Source: an uncultured Selenomonas sp.
GTDB taxonomy: Bacteria > Bacillota > Negativicutes > Selenomonadales > Selenomonadaceae
Assembly: GCA_900552565.1 (NCBI GenBank)
Contig: USAK01000008.1
Span: forward strand, 1 to 60,906
Direction of reading: 5' to 3'
Length of the DNA stretch: 60,906 nucleotides
Shown: piece after piece, positions 41,329-49,866 of the stretch
Numbering within the stretch: position 1 is the stretch's first letter
How the letters are laid out: each line of letters opens with the position of its first letter
Position numbers and translations under genes: made by a program
The notes under the pieces: generated by a model
The model's database searches: none
What the model saw: the letters and a program-made list of their open reading frames with translations, nothing else
What the model was told of the DNA's origin: nothing

Positions 41329-41827
41329 CTGCCGCCTCCTTCTGCTTTTTCAGCTTCTTGAGTGCCTTTTGCTGCTCGCGCCGCATCTTGAAGAAGCGTT
41401 TCATGATGCCCGCGCATTCTGCCTGCAGCACGCCGGCCGTGATGACAGGGCGATGATTGAGCGTCGGATTGCCTGGAATATTGAACACCGACTCGCAGGC
41501 ACCGGCCCTTGCGTCCGTGCTGCCGTAAACGACGCGGTCGACGCGGCTCATGACAATGGCCCCCGCACACATCGGGCACGGTTCAATCGTCACATAGAGC
41601 GTCAGGCCCGAAAGACGCCAGCGGTCAAGACTTTTGCAGGCCTCGCGTATCGCAATCATCTCGGCATGTGCCGTCGCGTCGTGCCAGATTTCACGCATAT
41701 TATGCCCGCGCGCAACGATATTTCCCCCGGTATCAACGAGCACGGCGCCAATCGGCACCTCACCGAGGTCATAGGCTTTCTGCGCTTCATCCAGCGCTAT
41801 CTTCATATAGAATGCATCTTCCTGCAT
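41297..41827 (-). CDS. tadA: tRNA adenosine(34) deaminase
   Basis: TadA converts A34 of tRNA-Arg(ACG) to inosine. The zinc site HAE in ATAHAEMIAIREA and PCPMCAGAIV are present, with MSRVDRVVYGSTDARAGACESVFNIP, typical of TadA and not of cytosine deaminase. The protein is 176 residues from the ATG at 41827, which follows GGAGGG by 5 nt. The C-terminus is Lys/Glu-rich and overlaps the MATE gene. Confidence 0.93.
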   Translation of the reverse strand: MQEDAFYMKIALDEAQKAYDLGEVPIGAVLVDTGGNIVARGHNMREIWHDATAHAEMIAIREACKSLDRWRLSGLTLYVTIEPCPMCAGAIVMSRVDRVVYGSTDARAGACESVFNIPGNPTLNHRPVITAGVLQAECAGIMKRFFKMRREQQKALKKLKKQKEAADDGCSEEDDG

Positions 41828-41899
41828 ACCATCCCTCCATGAAATTCTTTCTCTTTTCATCATAGCGCAGATGTATCCGGCTGGTCAAATGAGACACAA

Positions 41900-41927
41900 A
41901 AAAGCTCCTGCCAAAGCAGGAGCTTTT
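41900..41927 (-). terminator. Terminator after mdh
   Basis: Perfect 12-bp stem AAAAGCTCCTGC/GCAGGAGCTTTT (loop 4). It lies 23 nt after the mdh stop. Confidence 0.9.
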
Positions 41928-41950
41928 GTTATGCGGCTTGTAAGAGGCAA

Positions 41951-42919
41951 TTATTTGAGTGCGTCGCCGAGTTTTGCGTTCGTGTTGCGGGCAGCCTGAA
42001 CGCTTTCCTCAAACTTAGCTTTCTCGTCACCGTCGAGTTTGATTTCGACAATCTTCTCGAGGCCGTTCTTGCCGAGGATGCACGGTACGCCGATGCAGAG
42101 GTCTTTCTCACCATACTCGCCTTCGAGGTAGACGCAGCACGGGATGAGCTTCTTAGCATCGAGAGCGATAGCTTCAACCATCGTTGCAGCTGCAGCACCC
42201 GGAGCAATCCAAGCGGACGTGCCGAGGAGCTTCGTCAGCGTAGCGCCACCGACCTTCGTCTGAGCAACAACATCGTCAAGAGCTTCCTTGCTGAGGAGCT
42301 GCGTTACAGGAATGCCGCGCAGCGTTGCATAGCTGACGAGCGGAACCATCGTCTTGTCGCTGTGGCCGCCGATGACCATGCCATCAACGTCAGCCGGCGT
42401 AGCCGGATAGCCAGCCTTCGTCAAAGCCTGTGCGAGGAAATAACGGAAACGGCTGCTGTCGAGCATACCGCCCTGGCCGAGGATGCGGTTGCGCGGAAGC
42501 TTCGTGTCTTTGAGCGTCAGGAACGTCATAGCGTCCATCGGGTTGGAGATGATGATGAAGTAAGCATTTGGGGAATACTTAAGGGCCTGGTCAACAACGC
42601 TCTTAACGATCTTAGCGTTGACACCGATGAGGTCTTCACGGCTCATACCCGGTTTACGCGGCATGCCGGACGTAACAACGACAACATCAGAACCAGCCGT
42701 CGGAGCGTAGCCTTCCGGATCGCCAGGTTTTGCCGTGACACCCGTTACCGTCGTGTCAAAGTTCAGCATATGAGCCGTCTGCATGATATCCATGGCTTTG
42801 CCCTGCGGGACACCCTCTTTGATATCGACGAGAACGACCTCGCTGCAGAACTTCTTCGTAGCAAGAACGTTTGCGACCGTAGCACCAACATTACCTGCAC
42901 CAACAACTGTTACCTTCAT
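41951..42919 (-). CDS. mdh: Malate dehydrogenase
   Basis: This NAD-dependent enzyme of 322 residues interconverts malate and oxaloacetate, part of the reductive succinate/propionate branch in Negativicutes. The Rossmann start VTVVGAGNVGATVANVL is present, and the substrate loop reads GMPRKPGMSREDL, where Arg marks malate rather than lactate specificity. The catalytic His is in GMVIGGHSDKTMVPL. Downstream of the promoter at 43030-43058 it has a leader of about 100 nt. Monocistronic with a terminator. Confidence 0.96.
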   Translation of the reverse strand: MKVTVVGAGNVGATVANVLATKKFCSEVVLVDIKEGVPQGKAMDIMQTAHMLNFDTTVTGVTAKPGDPEGYAPTAGSDVVVVTSGMPRKPGMSREDLIGVNAKIVKSVVDQALKYSPNAYFIIISNPMDAMTFLTLKDTKLPRNRILGQGGMLDSSRFRYFLAQALTKAGYPATPADVDGMVIGGHSDKTMVPLVSYATLRGIPVTQLLSKEALDDVVAQTKVGGATLTKLLGTSAWIAPGAAAATMVEAIALDAKKLIPCCVYLEGEYGEKDLCIGVPCILGKNGLEKIVEIKLDGDEKAKFEESVQAARNTNAKLGDALK

Positions 42920-43029
42920 AATAAATTGCCTCCTTATAATTTGAAAGCGTCTTTCTGCGCATCTTGTCAGAAACCGCTTTTCGGAATGCCAACAAAGTAT
43001 GCATCAGATTTATGATTCATTACGTGTAA

Positions 43030-43058
43030 ATTATAGCAAAGTATCGTCAAAAAATCAA
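43030..43058 (-). promoter_or_regulatory. mdh promoter
   Basis: TTGATT (43053-43058) and TATAAT (43030-43035) on the minus strand, 17 bp apart, about 110 nt upstream of the mdh start. The remaining intergenic bases up to 43158 show nothing else. Confidence 0.6.
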
Positions 43059-43149
43059 TGCATCATGTATACTTTTTATTTTAGTATTAGCATACATTTA
43101 TGCCTATAGCATGATTCCGATCTGTCATGATAGTATGTATGCGAGTACT

Positions 43150-43182
43150 GCAAAGGAAAAGAGGAACCCCGTGGCTCCTCTT
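43150..43182 (-). terminator. Terminator after rubredoxin
   Basis: 10-bp stem with one G-U pair (43159-43168 and 43173-43182), followed on the minus strand by TTTTCCTTTG. Confidence 0.7.
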
Positions 43183-43222
43183 CGATTGTCAGCTTTTAAC
43201 AGCTGGATTCCCTATGAAACTG

Positions 43223-43387
43223 TCAGGACTGCTGCTCCTCGAACATATCCTTGCCAACGCCGCAGAGCGGGCAGACGAAATCATCCGGCAGGTCCTCGAA
43301 CGGAACGCCCGGTGCGAGATCGTAGTCAGGATCACCCTTTGCCTCATCATAAATCCAGCCACAAACCGTGCAAACCCAAACTTTCAT
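43223..43387 (-). CDS. Rubredoxin
   Basis: This 54-residue one-iron electron carrier has two CX2C pairs, CTVCG (near the N-terminus) and CPLCG (near the C-terminus), plus [28 protein letters not shown], the classic rubredoxin pattern. It usually passes electrons to peroxide/superoxide reductases in anaerobes. ATG 43387 has AAGGAGG 8 nt upstream. It is monocistronic. Confidence 0.97.
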   Translation of the reverse strand: MKVWVCTVCGWIYDEAKGDPDYDLAPGVPFEDLPDDFVCPLCGVGKDMFEEQQS

Positions 43388-43514
43388 TGAAAAAGCCTCC
43401 TTTAAATATGTCTTCTCTATAACATTTTGATTATCAGGCAGATGCCTGCTGCTCCTCAATCTGTTACGCTCTTAAAATTCGCGGTACCCCTGCCGTTTTC
43501 CTGCCTTGATTTCA

Positions 43515-44384
43515 TTATTTATGAAATTTTTTGCAGGAAAGAATGACTTTCTCATAAACGTCGTAGGGAATCGCGAGATTGTTGTCAATGCCATGGCCCA
43601 TCTCAATCTGCGGACGGTTTGTACCGTGAAAATCCGTGCCGCCCGTCATGAGCAGATGGTATTTGTCAATCATGTAGGCGGCAAAGTCGCTGTCTTCCTG
43701 CGTGTAGTTTGGATACCAGAGCTCCATGCCGTCAAGGCCGAGTTCATGCAGGCGCGCGATGGCCTGTTCCTGCTCTGCGCGCGAAAGCCCCTTGAGGCCG
43801 ATGTTCTTATGGAAATGCGCGAGCGACGTGACGCCGCCGGCTTCATGGATGGCAGGCAAAGCTTCCTCTGCAGGGATATTCTGGTCAAGACCAAGCTGTG
43901 CTACGGCCGGGTCGAGATAATGATCCCAGAGCGGCTGCGCGCGGTCGTAAAGGTGCAGCGAGACGAGATAGCGCATGACGGCGTAGCGGTCGAGCGTTTT
44001 GCCATAGGCATACGGCAGGACCTTGTCCATCGAGATGTCGATGCCCTTAGCGCGCACATAGTCGACAATTTCAGGAATCCGGCCCTCCTTGACGCGGCGG
44101 ACTTCCTTGTAAAGCTTCTGGAACGCGGGATGCTCCGGGTCAAAACCGAGGCAGACGATATGGAGCTTGCGGCCCTCAAAGTCCGTCGTGAGCTCCATGC
44201 CATTGATGAAGTCAAGTCCCTGCTCTTTGGCCGCGGCGGCTGCCTCCGCGTTGCCGGCCATATTGTCGTGGTCGGTCAGGGCAAAGGCCGAAAGCCCGAC
44301 TTCTTTGGCATGGACAGCGAGGTCATGCGGCGTGTAGCTGCCATCGGAGACGAGTGAGTGGACATGCAGATCTATGATTTTCAT
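43515..44384 (-). CDS. PHP-domain phosphoesterase (TrpH/YciV-like)
   Basis: This 289-residue protein has the PHP metal-binding motifs: DLHVHSLVSDGS at the start, ALTDHDNMAG, LAHFHKNIG and TGGTDFHG. The family hydrolyses 3',5'-nucleotide bisphosphates or short RNA ends. It starts 1 nt after the uvrC stop and is therefore co-transcribed with it. Confidence 0.9.
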   Translation of the reverse strand: MKIIDLHVHSLVSDGSYTPHDLAVHAKEVGLSAFALTDHDNMAGNAEAAAAAKEQGLDFINGMELTTDFEGRKLHIVCLGFDPEHPAFQKLYKEVRRVKEGRIPEIVDYVRAKGIDISMDKVLPYAYGKTLDRYAVMRYLVSLHLYDRAQPLWDHYLDPAVAQLGLDQNIPAEEALPAIHEAGGVTSLAHFHKNIGLKGLSRAEQEQAIARLHELGLDGMELWYPNYTQEDSDFAAYMIDKYHLLMTGGTDFHGTNRPQIEMGHGIDNNLAIPYDVYEKVILSCKKFHK

Positions 44385-44385
44385 A

Positions 44386-46227
44386 TTATTCCTTTCCTTT
44401 CGTTTCAGACCGCAGCGCGCGCTGTGCCTGGAAAAAGTGGTAGACGGCCTCAGCCGCGGGGCGGTTCATGCCCGGCGCCTGCAGCAGTTCATCGACATTG
44501 GCCTCGCGGATGCGGGCGATGGTGCCGAAGTGCGTGCGCAGGGCCTGACGGCGCTTCGGGCCGATGCCGACGATATGGTCGAGTACCGAGACGAGATTGC
44601 GTTTGCCGCGCAGTTTGCGGTGATACGTGATGGCGAAGCGGTGCGCCTCGTCGCGGATGCGTTCAATGAGATAAAGAGCCTGGCTGTGGCGCGGCAGGAC
44701 CACAGGTTCGCTCTCCCCTTCCCTGAAGACGAACTCGAACTGCTTGGCTAGCCCCACGACCGGCACATCCTTATGGCCGCCCGCCTGCCGGATGATTTCG
44801 AGAGCCGACGAGAGCTGGCCCTTGCCGCCGTCGATGACGATGAGGTCCGGCAGTTCCTCCTCGGGCAGTCCAACATAGCGCCGCGCCGTAACCTCGCGCA
44901 TCGAGAGAAAGTCATCGGGCTTGCCCTCCGTACTGCGAATCTTGAAGCGGCGGTAGTCCGACTTCTTCGGCAGGCCGCCCTCGAAGACGACCATCGAAGC
45001 GACGGTCTCCGAGCCCTGAATATGTGAGATATCGAAACATTCCATGCGGTACGGCGGCTTTTTGAGCCCGAGATATTTGCCGAGCTCGCGCACGGCCCCC
45101 ATTGTCTGGTCATTGGCCTGTTTCATGCGGGCGGCCTCATCCGAAAGATATTTCTCCGCGTTGCCCTCGGCCATGGCGACGATATCGCGCTTCGTGCCGC
45201 GCTGCGGGACGAGCAGCTGCACCTTGATGCCCTTCTTTTTTTCCGTCAGCCAGTTTTCAATCAGCTTTTTTTCATCTGCGGCAATGTCCAGGGGCAGCAG
45301 GATTTCGCGCGGCACAAAAGCGGCGCGGTGATAGTACTGCGAGAGGAACGCTTCGAGGATATCGGCATCGCTGTCTTCCTCACTGCCCTGCAGCAGAAAA
45401 TGCTCGCGGCCAATCATCTTGCCGGCGCGGATAAAGAAAATCTGCACGCAGACGCCGATTTCCGAACGCGCGAGGCCGATGGCATCCTGGTCGCCGGCGC
45501 CCGTCACGATATTCTGCTTCTCCGCGATTTTCTGCACGGCGCGCAGCTGGTCGCGCAGACGTGCGGCCGTCTCAAAGTGAAAGAGCTCCGCGGCTTTTTC
45601 CATGCGTAGCTTGAGTTCACGCTCGACATCTTCCGTGCGCCCCTCCAAAAAAAGCAGCACGGCGCGAATCATCACGTCGTAATCTTCCTTCGTGACCTTG
45701 CCGACGCACGGTGCGAGGCAGCGCTTGATATGGTATTCGAGGCACGGCCGGTCCTGCAGATGGCGGCACGTGCGCAGCGGAAAAAGCTTCCGGAGGAGTT
45801 TTAAACTCTGGTGCACGGCCGTGACATCGGTATAGGGGCCAAAATAGCGCGCGCCGTCTTTCAAGACGCGGTGCGTGAGAAAAACGCGCGGATATTCTTC
45901 ATTAACCGTGACCTTGACATAAGGATAGCTCTTGTCATCCTTGAGGCTGATATTGTAATGCGGCCGGTGCTTCTTGATGAGATTGCACTCGAGAATCAGC
46001 GCTTCGACCTCGGAATGCGTCATGATAATCTCAAAATCGGCAATATGCGAGACCATCGCCTTCACTTTGGGCGAATGGTTTTTGTTCTGCTGGAAGTACT
46101 GCCGCACACGGTTCTTCAAGACCACGGCCTTGCCGACGTAGATAATCTGCCCGCGGTCATTCTTCATGATGTAGACCCCGGGGCTGTCCGGCAACAGCTT
46201 GAGTTTTTCGGCAACGATCTCTGTCAA
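44386..46227 (-). CDS. uvrC: Excinuclease ABC subunit C
   Basis: UvrC makes the two incisions in nucleotide excision repair. The 613-residue protein has the GIY-YIG N-terminal nuclease (GVYIMKNDRGQIIYVGKA), a UVR helix pair near 200, the RNase H-like C-terminal nuclease (LIVIDGGKGQLSSALE) and the terminal HhH motifs (VGIGPKRRQALRTHFG). The start is TTG at 46227 after AAAGG. It leads a two-gene unit with the PHP gene. Confidence 0.97.
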   Translation of the reverse strand: MTEIVAEKLKLLPDSPGVYIMKNDRGQIIYVGKAVVLKNRVRQYFQQNKNHSPKVKAMVSHIADFEIIMTHSEVEALILECNLIKKHRPHYNISLKDDKSYPYVKVTVNEEYPRVFLTHRVLKDGARYFGPYTDVTAVHQSLKLLRKLFPLRTCRHLQDRPCLEYHIKRCLAPCVGKVTKEDYDVMIRAVLLFLEGRTEDVERELKLRMEKAAELFHFETAARLRDQLRAVQKIAEKQNIVTGAGDQDAIGLARSEIGVCVQIFFIRAGKMIGREHFLLQGSEEDSDADILEAFLSQYYHRAAFVPREILLPLDIAADEKKLIENWLTEKKKGIKVQLLVPQRGTKRDIVAMAEGNAEKYLSDEAARMKQANDQTMGAVRELGKYLGLKKPPYRMECFDISHIQGSETVASMVVFEGGLPKKSDYRRFKIRSTEGKPDDFLSMREVTARRYVGLPEEELPDLIVIDGGKGQLSSALEIIRQAGGHKDVPVVGLAKQFEFVFREGESEPVVLPRHSQALYLIERIRDEAHRFAITYHRKLRGKRNLVSVLDHIVGIGPKRRQALRTHFGTIARIREANVDELLQAPGMNRPAAEAVYHFFQAQRALRSETKGKE

Positions 46228-46374
46228 ATGCTCACGGCCTTTCTGTCTTTTTCTCGATTGCTTCTATATAATACATCACGTTCCTGAAAAATCACTTCCC
46301 ATTATACTCCAAATTACACCGTCATGCTATTATTGCAATTCACGCATGCATGTGATAAAATCAAAGCAGATTAA

Positions 46375-46407
46375 AAATTAGCATCAGGTTATAATATCTG
46401 CTAATTT
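46375..46407 (+). promoter_or_regulatory. Operator-like inverted repeat around the accC -10
   Basis: AAATTAGCA (46375-46383) and TGCTAATTT (46399-46407) are perfect inverted repeats with a 15-bp spacer that contains TATAAT (46390-46395). The layout (9-bp arms, 15-bp spacer) recalls BirA operators, but the half-site is different. It could control accC, uvrC or both. Confidence 0.45.
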
Positions 46408-46473
46408 ATTTTGACAAGACACAGCCTATTGACAGTGATTCCAGACTCTTTTTGATTCAGGAGGAATATTTCT

Positions 46474-47838
46474 ATGTTTAAACGCGTTTTGATCGCCAAC
46501 CGCGGCGAGATTGCTGTACGCATCATCCGCGCCTGCGAGGAACTCGACATCGAGACCGTCGCCATCTACTCTGAGGCAGACGAGAATGCCCTACACGTGC
46601 AGCTGGCCGACCATGCCGTACTCGTCGGCGGTGCCGATGCCACGGACAGCTACCTCAATAAGGACTCCATCCTGCGCGCTGCGCTCGAGACGGGCGCCGA
46701 TGCCATCCATCCGGGCTACGGCTTCCTCTCCGAGGATGCTGACTTTGCCGAGCAGGTCACGCAGCATGGCATCACGTGGATTGGACCGATGCCGGAGACC
46801 ATCCGCCTCGTCGGCGACAAGGACGTGGCCCGCGCTTCGATGATGCCGTCCGGCATCCCGATGGCCAAAGGCAGCGAGCCGCTCAAGAACAACAAGGAAG
46901 CCATGAAGGTCGCCAAAGAAGTCGGCTATCCGGTCATCCTCAAGCCGGTGTCGGGCGGCGGCGGCAAGGGCATGTATGTCGCTCATAACGAAGACGACCT
47001 CAAGAACATCCTCGACAACCTCGTTGACCTCAAGAAAATCAATTATTACTTCGAGCACTACATCGAGCGTTCGCGCCACATCGAAGTACAGATTGTCGCC
47101 GATAACTACGGCGAAGTCATCCACCTCGGCGAGCGCGAGTGCTCCATCCAGCGCCGCAACCAGAAACTCCTCGAGGAATCGCCGTCAATTGCCCTGACGC
47201 ACGAAATGCGCAAGCGCGTGGGCACACTGGCCGTCAAGGCAGCTAAGAGCGTCCACTACTCCAACGTTGGCACGGTCGAGTTCCTCTTAGACCTCACGGA
47301 CAACCAGTTCTACTTCATGGAAATCAATCCGCGCATCCAGGTCGAACACGGTGTCACGGAAGAAGTCACGGGCATCGACCTCGTGCGCACGCAGATTCGC
47401 ATCGCCGCAGGTGAGCCGCTCGACATCACGCAGGCCGACATCCACTTTGAAGGTCATGCCATCGAATGCCGCATCAACGCTGAGGACCCGGACAACAACT
47501 TCATGCCGTCGCCGGGCCAGATTACGTTCCTGCACGAGCCGAGCGGCCCGCGTGTCCGCTTCGATTCGGGCGTCACGGCCGGCCTCTCGATTGAGCCGTA
47601 CTACGATTCGATGATTGCAAAGCTCATCGTCCACGGCCGCACGCGCGGCGACGCCATCAAAATCATGCAGCGCGCGCTCAAGGAATTCCGCATCGACGGC
47701 GTCAAGACGACGATTTCCCTGCACCAGAAGATTTTAAGCGACAGCTACTTCCGCACGGGCAATATCGATACGCAGTTCATCAAGAAACGCATCGCCACGT
47801 ACGAAGCACAGAAAAACGGCAAAAACTACTTCGCCTGA
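46474..47838 (+). CDS. accC: Biotin carboxylase (acetyl-CoA or other acyl-CoA carboxylase subunit)
   Basis: This 454-residue biotin carboxylase charges biotin with CO2 using ATP. The start KRVLIANRGEIAVRIIRACEE, the glycine-rich loop KPVSGGGGKGMYV, the ATP-grasp segment FYFMEINPRIQVEH and the C-terminal domain are all present. The residue after VEH is Gly (VEHGVTEEVTG) where Pro or Thr is usual. No biotin carrier or transcarboxylase gene lies beside it: it is monocistronic with a strong terminator, so the partner is encoded elsewhere. Confidence 0.93.
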   Translation: MFKRVLIANRGEIAVRIIRACEELDIETVAIYSEADENALHVQLADHAVLVGGADATDSYLNKDSILRAALETGADAIHPGYGFLSEDADFAEQVTQHGITWIGPMPETIRLVGDKDVARASMMPSGIPMAKGSEPLKNNKEAMKVAKEVGYPVILKPVSGGGGKGMYVAHNEDDLKNILDNLVDLKKINYYFEHYIERSRHIEVQIVADNYGEVIHLGERECSIQRRNQKLLEESPSIALTHEMRKRVGTLAVKAAKSVHYSNVGTVEFLLDLTDNQFYFMEINPRIQVEHGVTEEVTGIDLVRTQIRIAAGEPLDITQADIHFEGHAIECRINAEDPDNNFMPSPGQITFLHEPSGPRVRFDSGVTAGLSIEPYYDSMIAKLIVHGRTRGDAIKIMQRALKEFRIDGVKTTISLHQKILSDSYFRTGNIDTQFIKKRIATYEAQKNGKNYFA

Positions 47839-47852
47839 TAAACATAACTTCA

Positions 47853-47894
47853 AAAAAAGGAGATATCCGCCCGACGGTGGATATCTCCTTTTTT
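47853..47894. terminator. Terminator between accC and the AlaX-like gene
   Basis: Perfect 16-bp stem (47853-47868, 47879-47894, loop 10) with A and T runs on its ends. It serves both converging genes. Confidence 0.9.
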
Positions 47895-47929
47895 CGCTGA
47901 TATTGCTGTTAGCGTGTACTCTAATGGAA

Positions 47930-49135
47930 TCAGATATTGGCCATAAGCTCTGCTGCGCGCTGCTGCCAGCCTTCCTGATAGGCAGCGCTGCCCTGACACG
48001 AAGCAGGGCGTCCGCCGCCGCGGCCGTTCAGGGCCGTATTGACTTCGCGGATAACCTGCTGGCAGTTGATGTCCGTGCCCTCGGCGGCCGCAAACATGTA
48101 GTTGATGCGTTCGCCGTTGTGATAGAACACGGCTGCAAAGGCATCTTCGATGTCACTCAGGCGCTTCATCAAGGCTTTGGCCTCTTTCGGCGTCAGCTGC
48201 TCCTCCATGACGACAAATTTTTTATGGCCGTTTTTCGTCGTCTCCGGATGCTGCTGCATCTCGGCAAGACGATAGTCAAGCAGTTTGCCCGTGCATTCGG
48301 TCAGGCGTTCGCCGAGTTCTTTCTTCTCCTGCTGCAGGCGCGCCACACCGTCCGGCAGCTCCGTCTCCTTGATGGACAGAAGATTCGAGGCGTCGAGGGC
48401 GGCGAGCATGTAGGCCTCGACACGCTCCAGTGCTTCGCGGCCGCAGAGAAAGCTGACGCGCGAGCCCTCTTTATGTTTCTCGACCTTGAAAATCTTGACG
48501 AGGCCGACCATGCCGCTTGAAGTCGGGTGCGTGCCGCAGCATGTGCACGAGTCGCTGCCCTCGACCGAGACGATGCGCAGCATCCCCGTGAGCTTGTCGT
48601 TGAATTTGCGCAGCTGCATCTTCGCCGCCTCTTCCGCGGGCACGAGCTTGGTCGTGATGGCGCGGTCTTCCTGAATCTGCTGGTTCGTGAAGCGTTCGGC
48701 CTGCAGAGCCTGCTCCCACGTCATCTCCTTGTCGAGGTCGATGCCGACCATGTCCGCCGTCATGTGGAAGCCGACATTATGCGCGCCAAAGAGCTTGAAG
48801 AACGCATACGACAGCATGTGCTCGCCGCAGTGCTGCTGCATGTGGTCAAAACGCACCGGCCAATTGAGCTCTGCCGTGACTTTTGTGCCAATCTCCACGG
48901 CTTTTTTCGTCTCGTGGAAGATGATGCCGTTTTTCTCATGGACATGGCTGACCGGCACTTTTTTCGTCCCAAAGTTCAGCGTGCCCGTATCGCTGAGCTG
49001 TCCGCCGCCCTCGGGGAAAAATACGGTCTGGTCGAGGACGACAGCAAAGCCATCGTGATACGACTGGCAGTCCACCACCTCAGCTTCGCAGCTTTTCTTC
49101 ATGACATCGGTATCAAATAAGCGTTTTGTCTCCAT
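47930..49135 (-). CDS. AlaX-type alanyl-tRNA editing protein with DHHA1 domain
   Basis: This 401-residue protein clears Ser or Gly mischarged on tRNA-Ala. It resembles AlaRS without its catalytic core: the editing-domain zinc motif HMQQHCGEH and CTCCGTHP, then a DHHA1 domain ending GRGGGRPASCQGSA. The FFPEGGGQLSDTG block at the start is typical. ATG 49135 follows a GGAAG site; longer starts lack it. Confidence 0.92.
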   Translation of the reverse strand: METKRLFDTDVMKKSCEAEVVDCQSYHDGFAVVLDQTVFFPEGGGQLSDTGTLNFGTKKVPVSHVHEKNGIIFHETKKAVEIGTKVTAELNWPVRFDHMQQHCGEHMLSYAFFKLFGAHNVGFHMTADMVGIDLDKEMTWEQALQAERFTNQQIQEDRAITTKLVPAEEAAKMQLRKFNDKLTGMLRIVSVEGSDSCTCCGTHPTSSGMVGLVKIFKVEKHKEGSRVSFLCGREALERVEAYMLAALDASNLLSIKETELPDGVARLQQEKKELGERLTECTGKLLDYRLAEMQQHPETTKNGHKKFVVMEEQLTPKEAKALMKRLSDIEDAFAAVFYHNGERINYMFAAAEGTDINCQQVIREVNTALNGRGGGRPASCQGSAAYQEGWQQRAAELMANI

Positions 49136-49187
49136 GAATATCTTCCTTTCAACCAATCAACAACTTTGACAGCAAAATAAAAACAGC

Positions 49188-49844
49188 TTAAATCGCCGTG
49201 AGTTTGGCCAGTGTCTCCCGCGCGCCGAGAATCAGGACGGACTCTTCGGCCTGCAGCTCCGTGCTGGGCGTGACTTCGACATGCAGAATCCCCTCCGAGC
49301 GGATGCCAAGCACGTTGACATGGTAGACGCGGCGGATGTCGAGCTCGCCCACCGTGTGCCCCGCCCATTTCTTCGGCATGGCAATCTCGTAAATGGCATA
49401 ATTGGGGCTCAGCTCAAAGTAATCGAGCAGATGGTCCGAGCCGCAGCGAATGGCCGTCCAGAGGGCCAGCTGTTTTTCCGGATAAACGACTTCGTCGGCG
49501 CCGTTGCGCAACAAAAATTTCTCGTGGATGCTGCTCGAAGCACGCGCGACGACGTATTTAGCCCCAAGGTCATGCAGGCGCAGCGTCGTCTCAAGGGAGC
49601 TCTGGAAATCATCGCCGATGGCCACGATGCAGACATCGAAATCGCGCACGCCGAGGGACTCTAAGAAATGCGGGTCGGTGCTGTCCGCAATCAGGGCGCT
49701 GTTCGTATAGGGCAGAACCTGATTGACAAGTTCTTCATTCCTGTCGACGGCCATGATTTCATGATGCATGGCATGGAGTTTGCGCGCAACGTGGCGGCCG
49801 TAGCGGCCGAGGCCGACAAGCAGTATGGATTTGGATTTCATCAT
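49188..49844 (-). CDS. ktrA: Potassium uptake regulatory subunit (KtrA/TrkA type)
   Basis: This 218-residue RCK protein has the NAD-binding Rossmann domain KSILLVGLGRYGRHVARKL, then DFDVCIVAIGDDFQSSLETTL and a TrkA_C domain (about 135-218). It gates the KtrB channel on the cytoplasmic side, and in Bacillus binds ATP/ADP and c-di-AMP. It follows ktrB by 22 nt. Two adjacent ATG codons (49844/49841) are equally good. Confidence 0.93.
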   Translation of the reverse strand: MMKSKSILLVGLGRYGRHVARKLHAMHHEIMAVDRNEELVNQVLPYTNSALIADSTDPHFLESLGVRDFDVCIVAIGDDFQSSLETTLRLHDLGAKYVVARASSSIHEKFLLRNGADEVVYPEKQLALWTAIRCGSDHLLDYFELSPNYAIYEIAMPKKWAGHTVGELDIRRVYHVNVLGIRSEGILHVEVTPSTELQAEESVLILGARETLAKLTAI

Positions 49845-49866
49845 TTCACCTCATCAAAAAACACCC

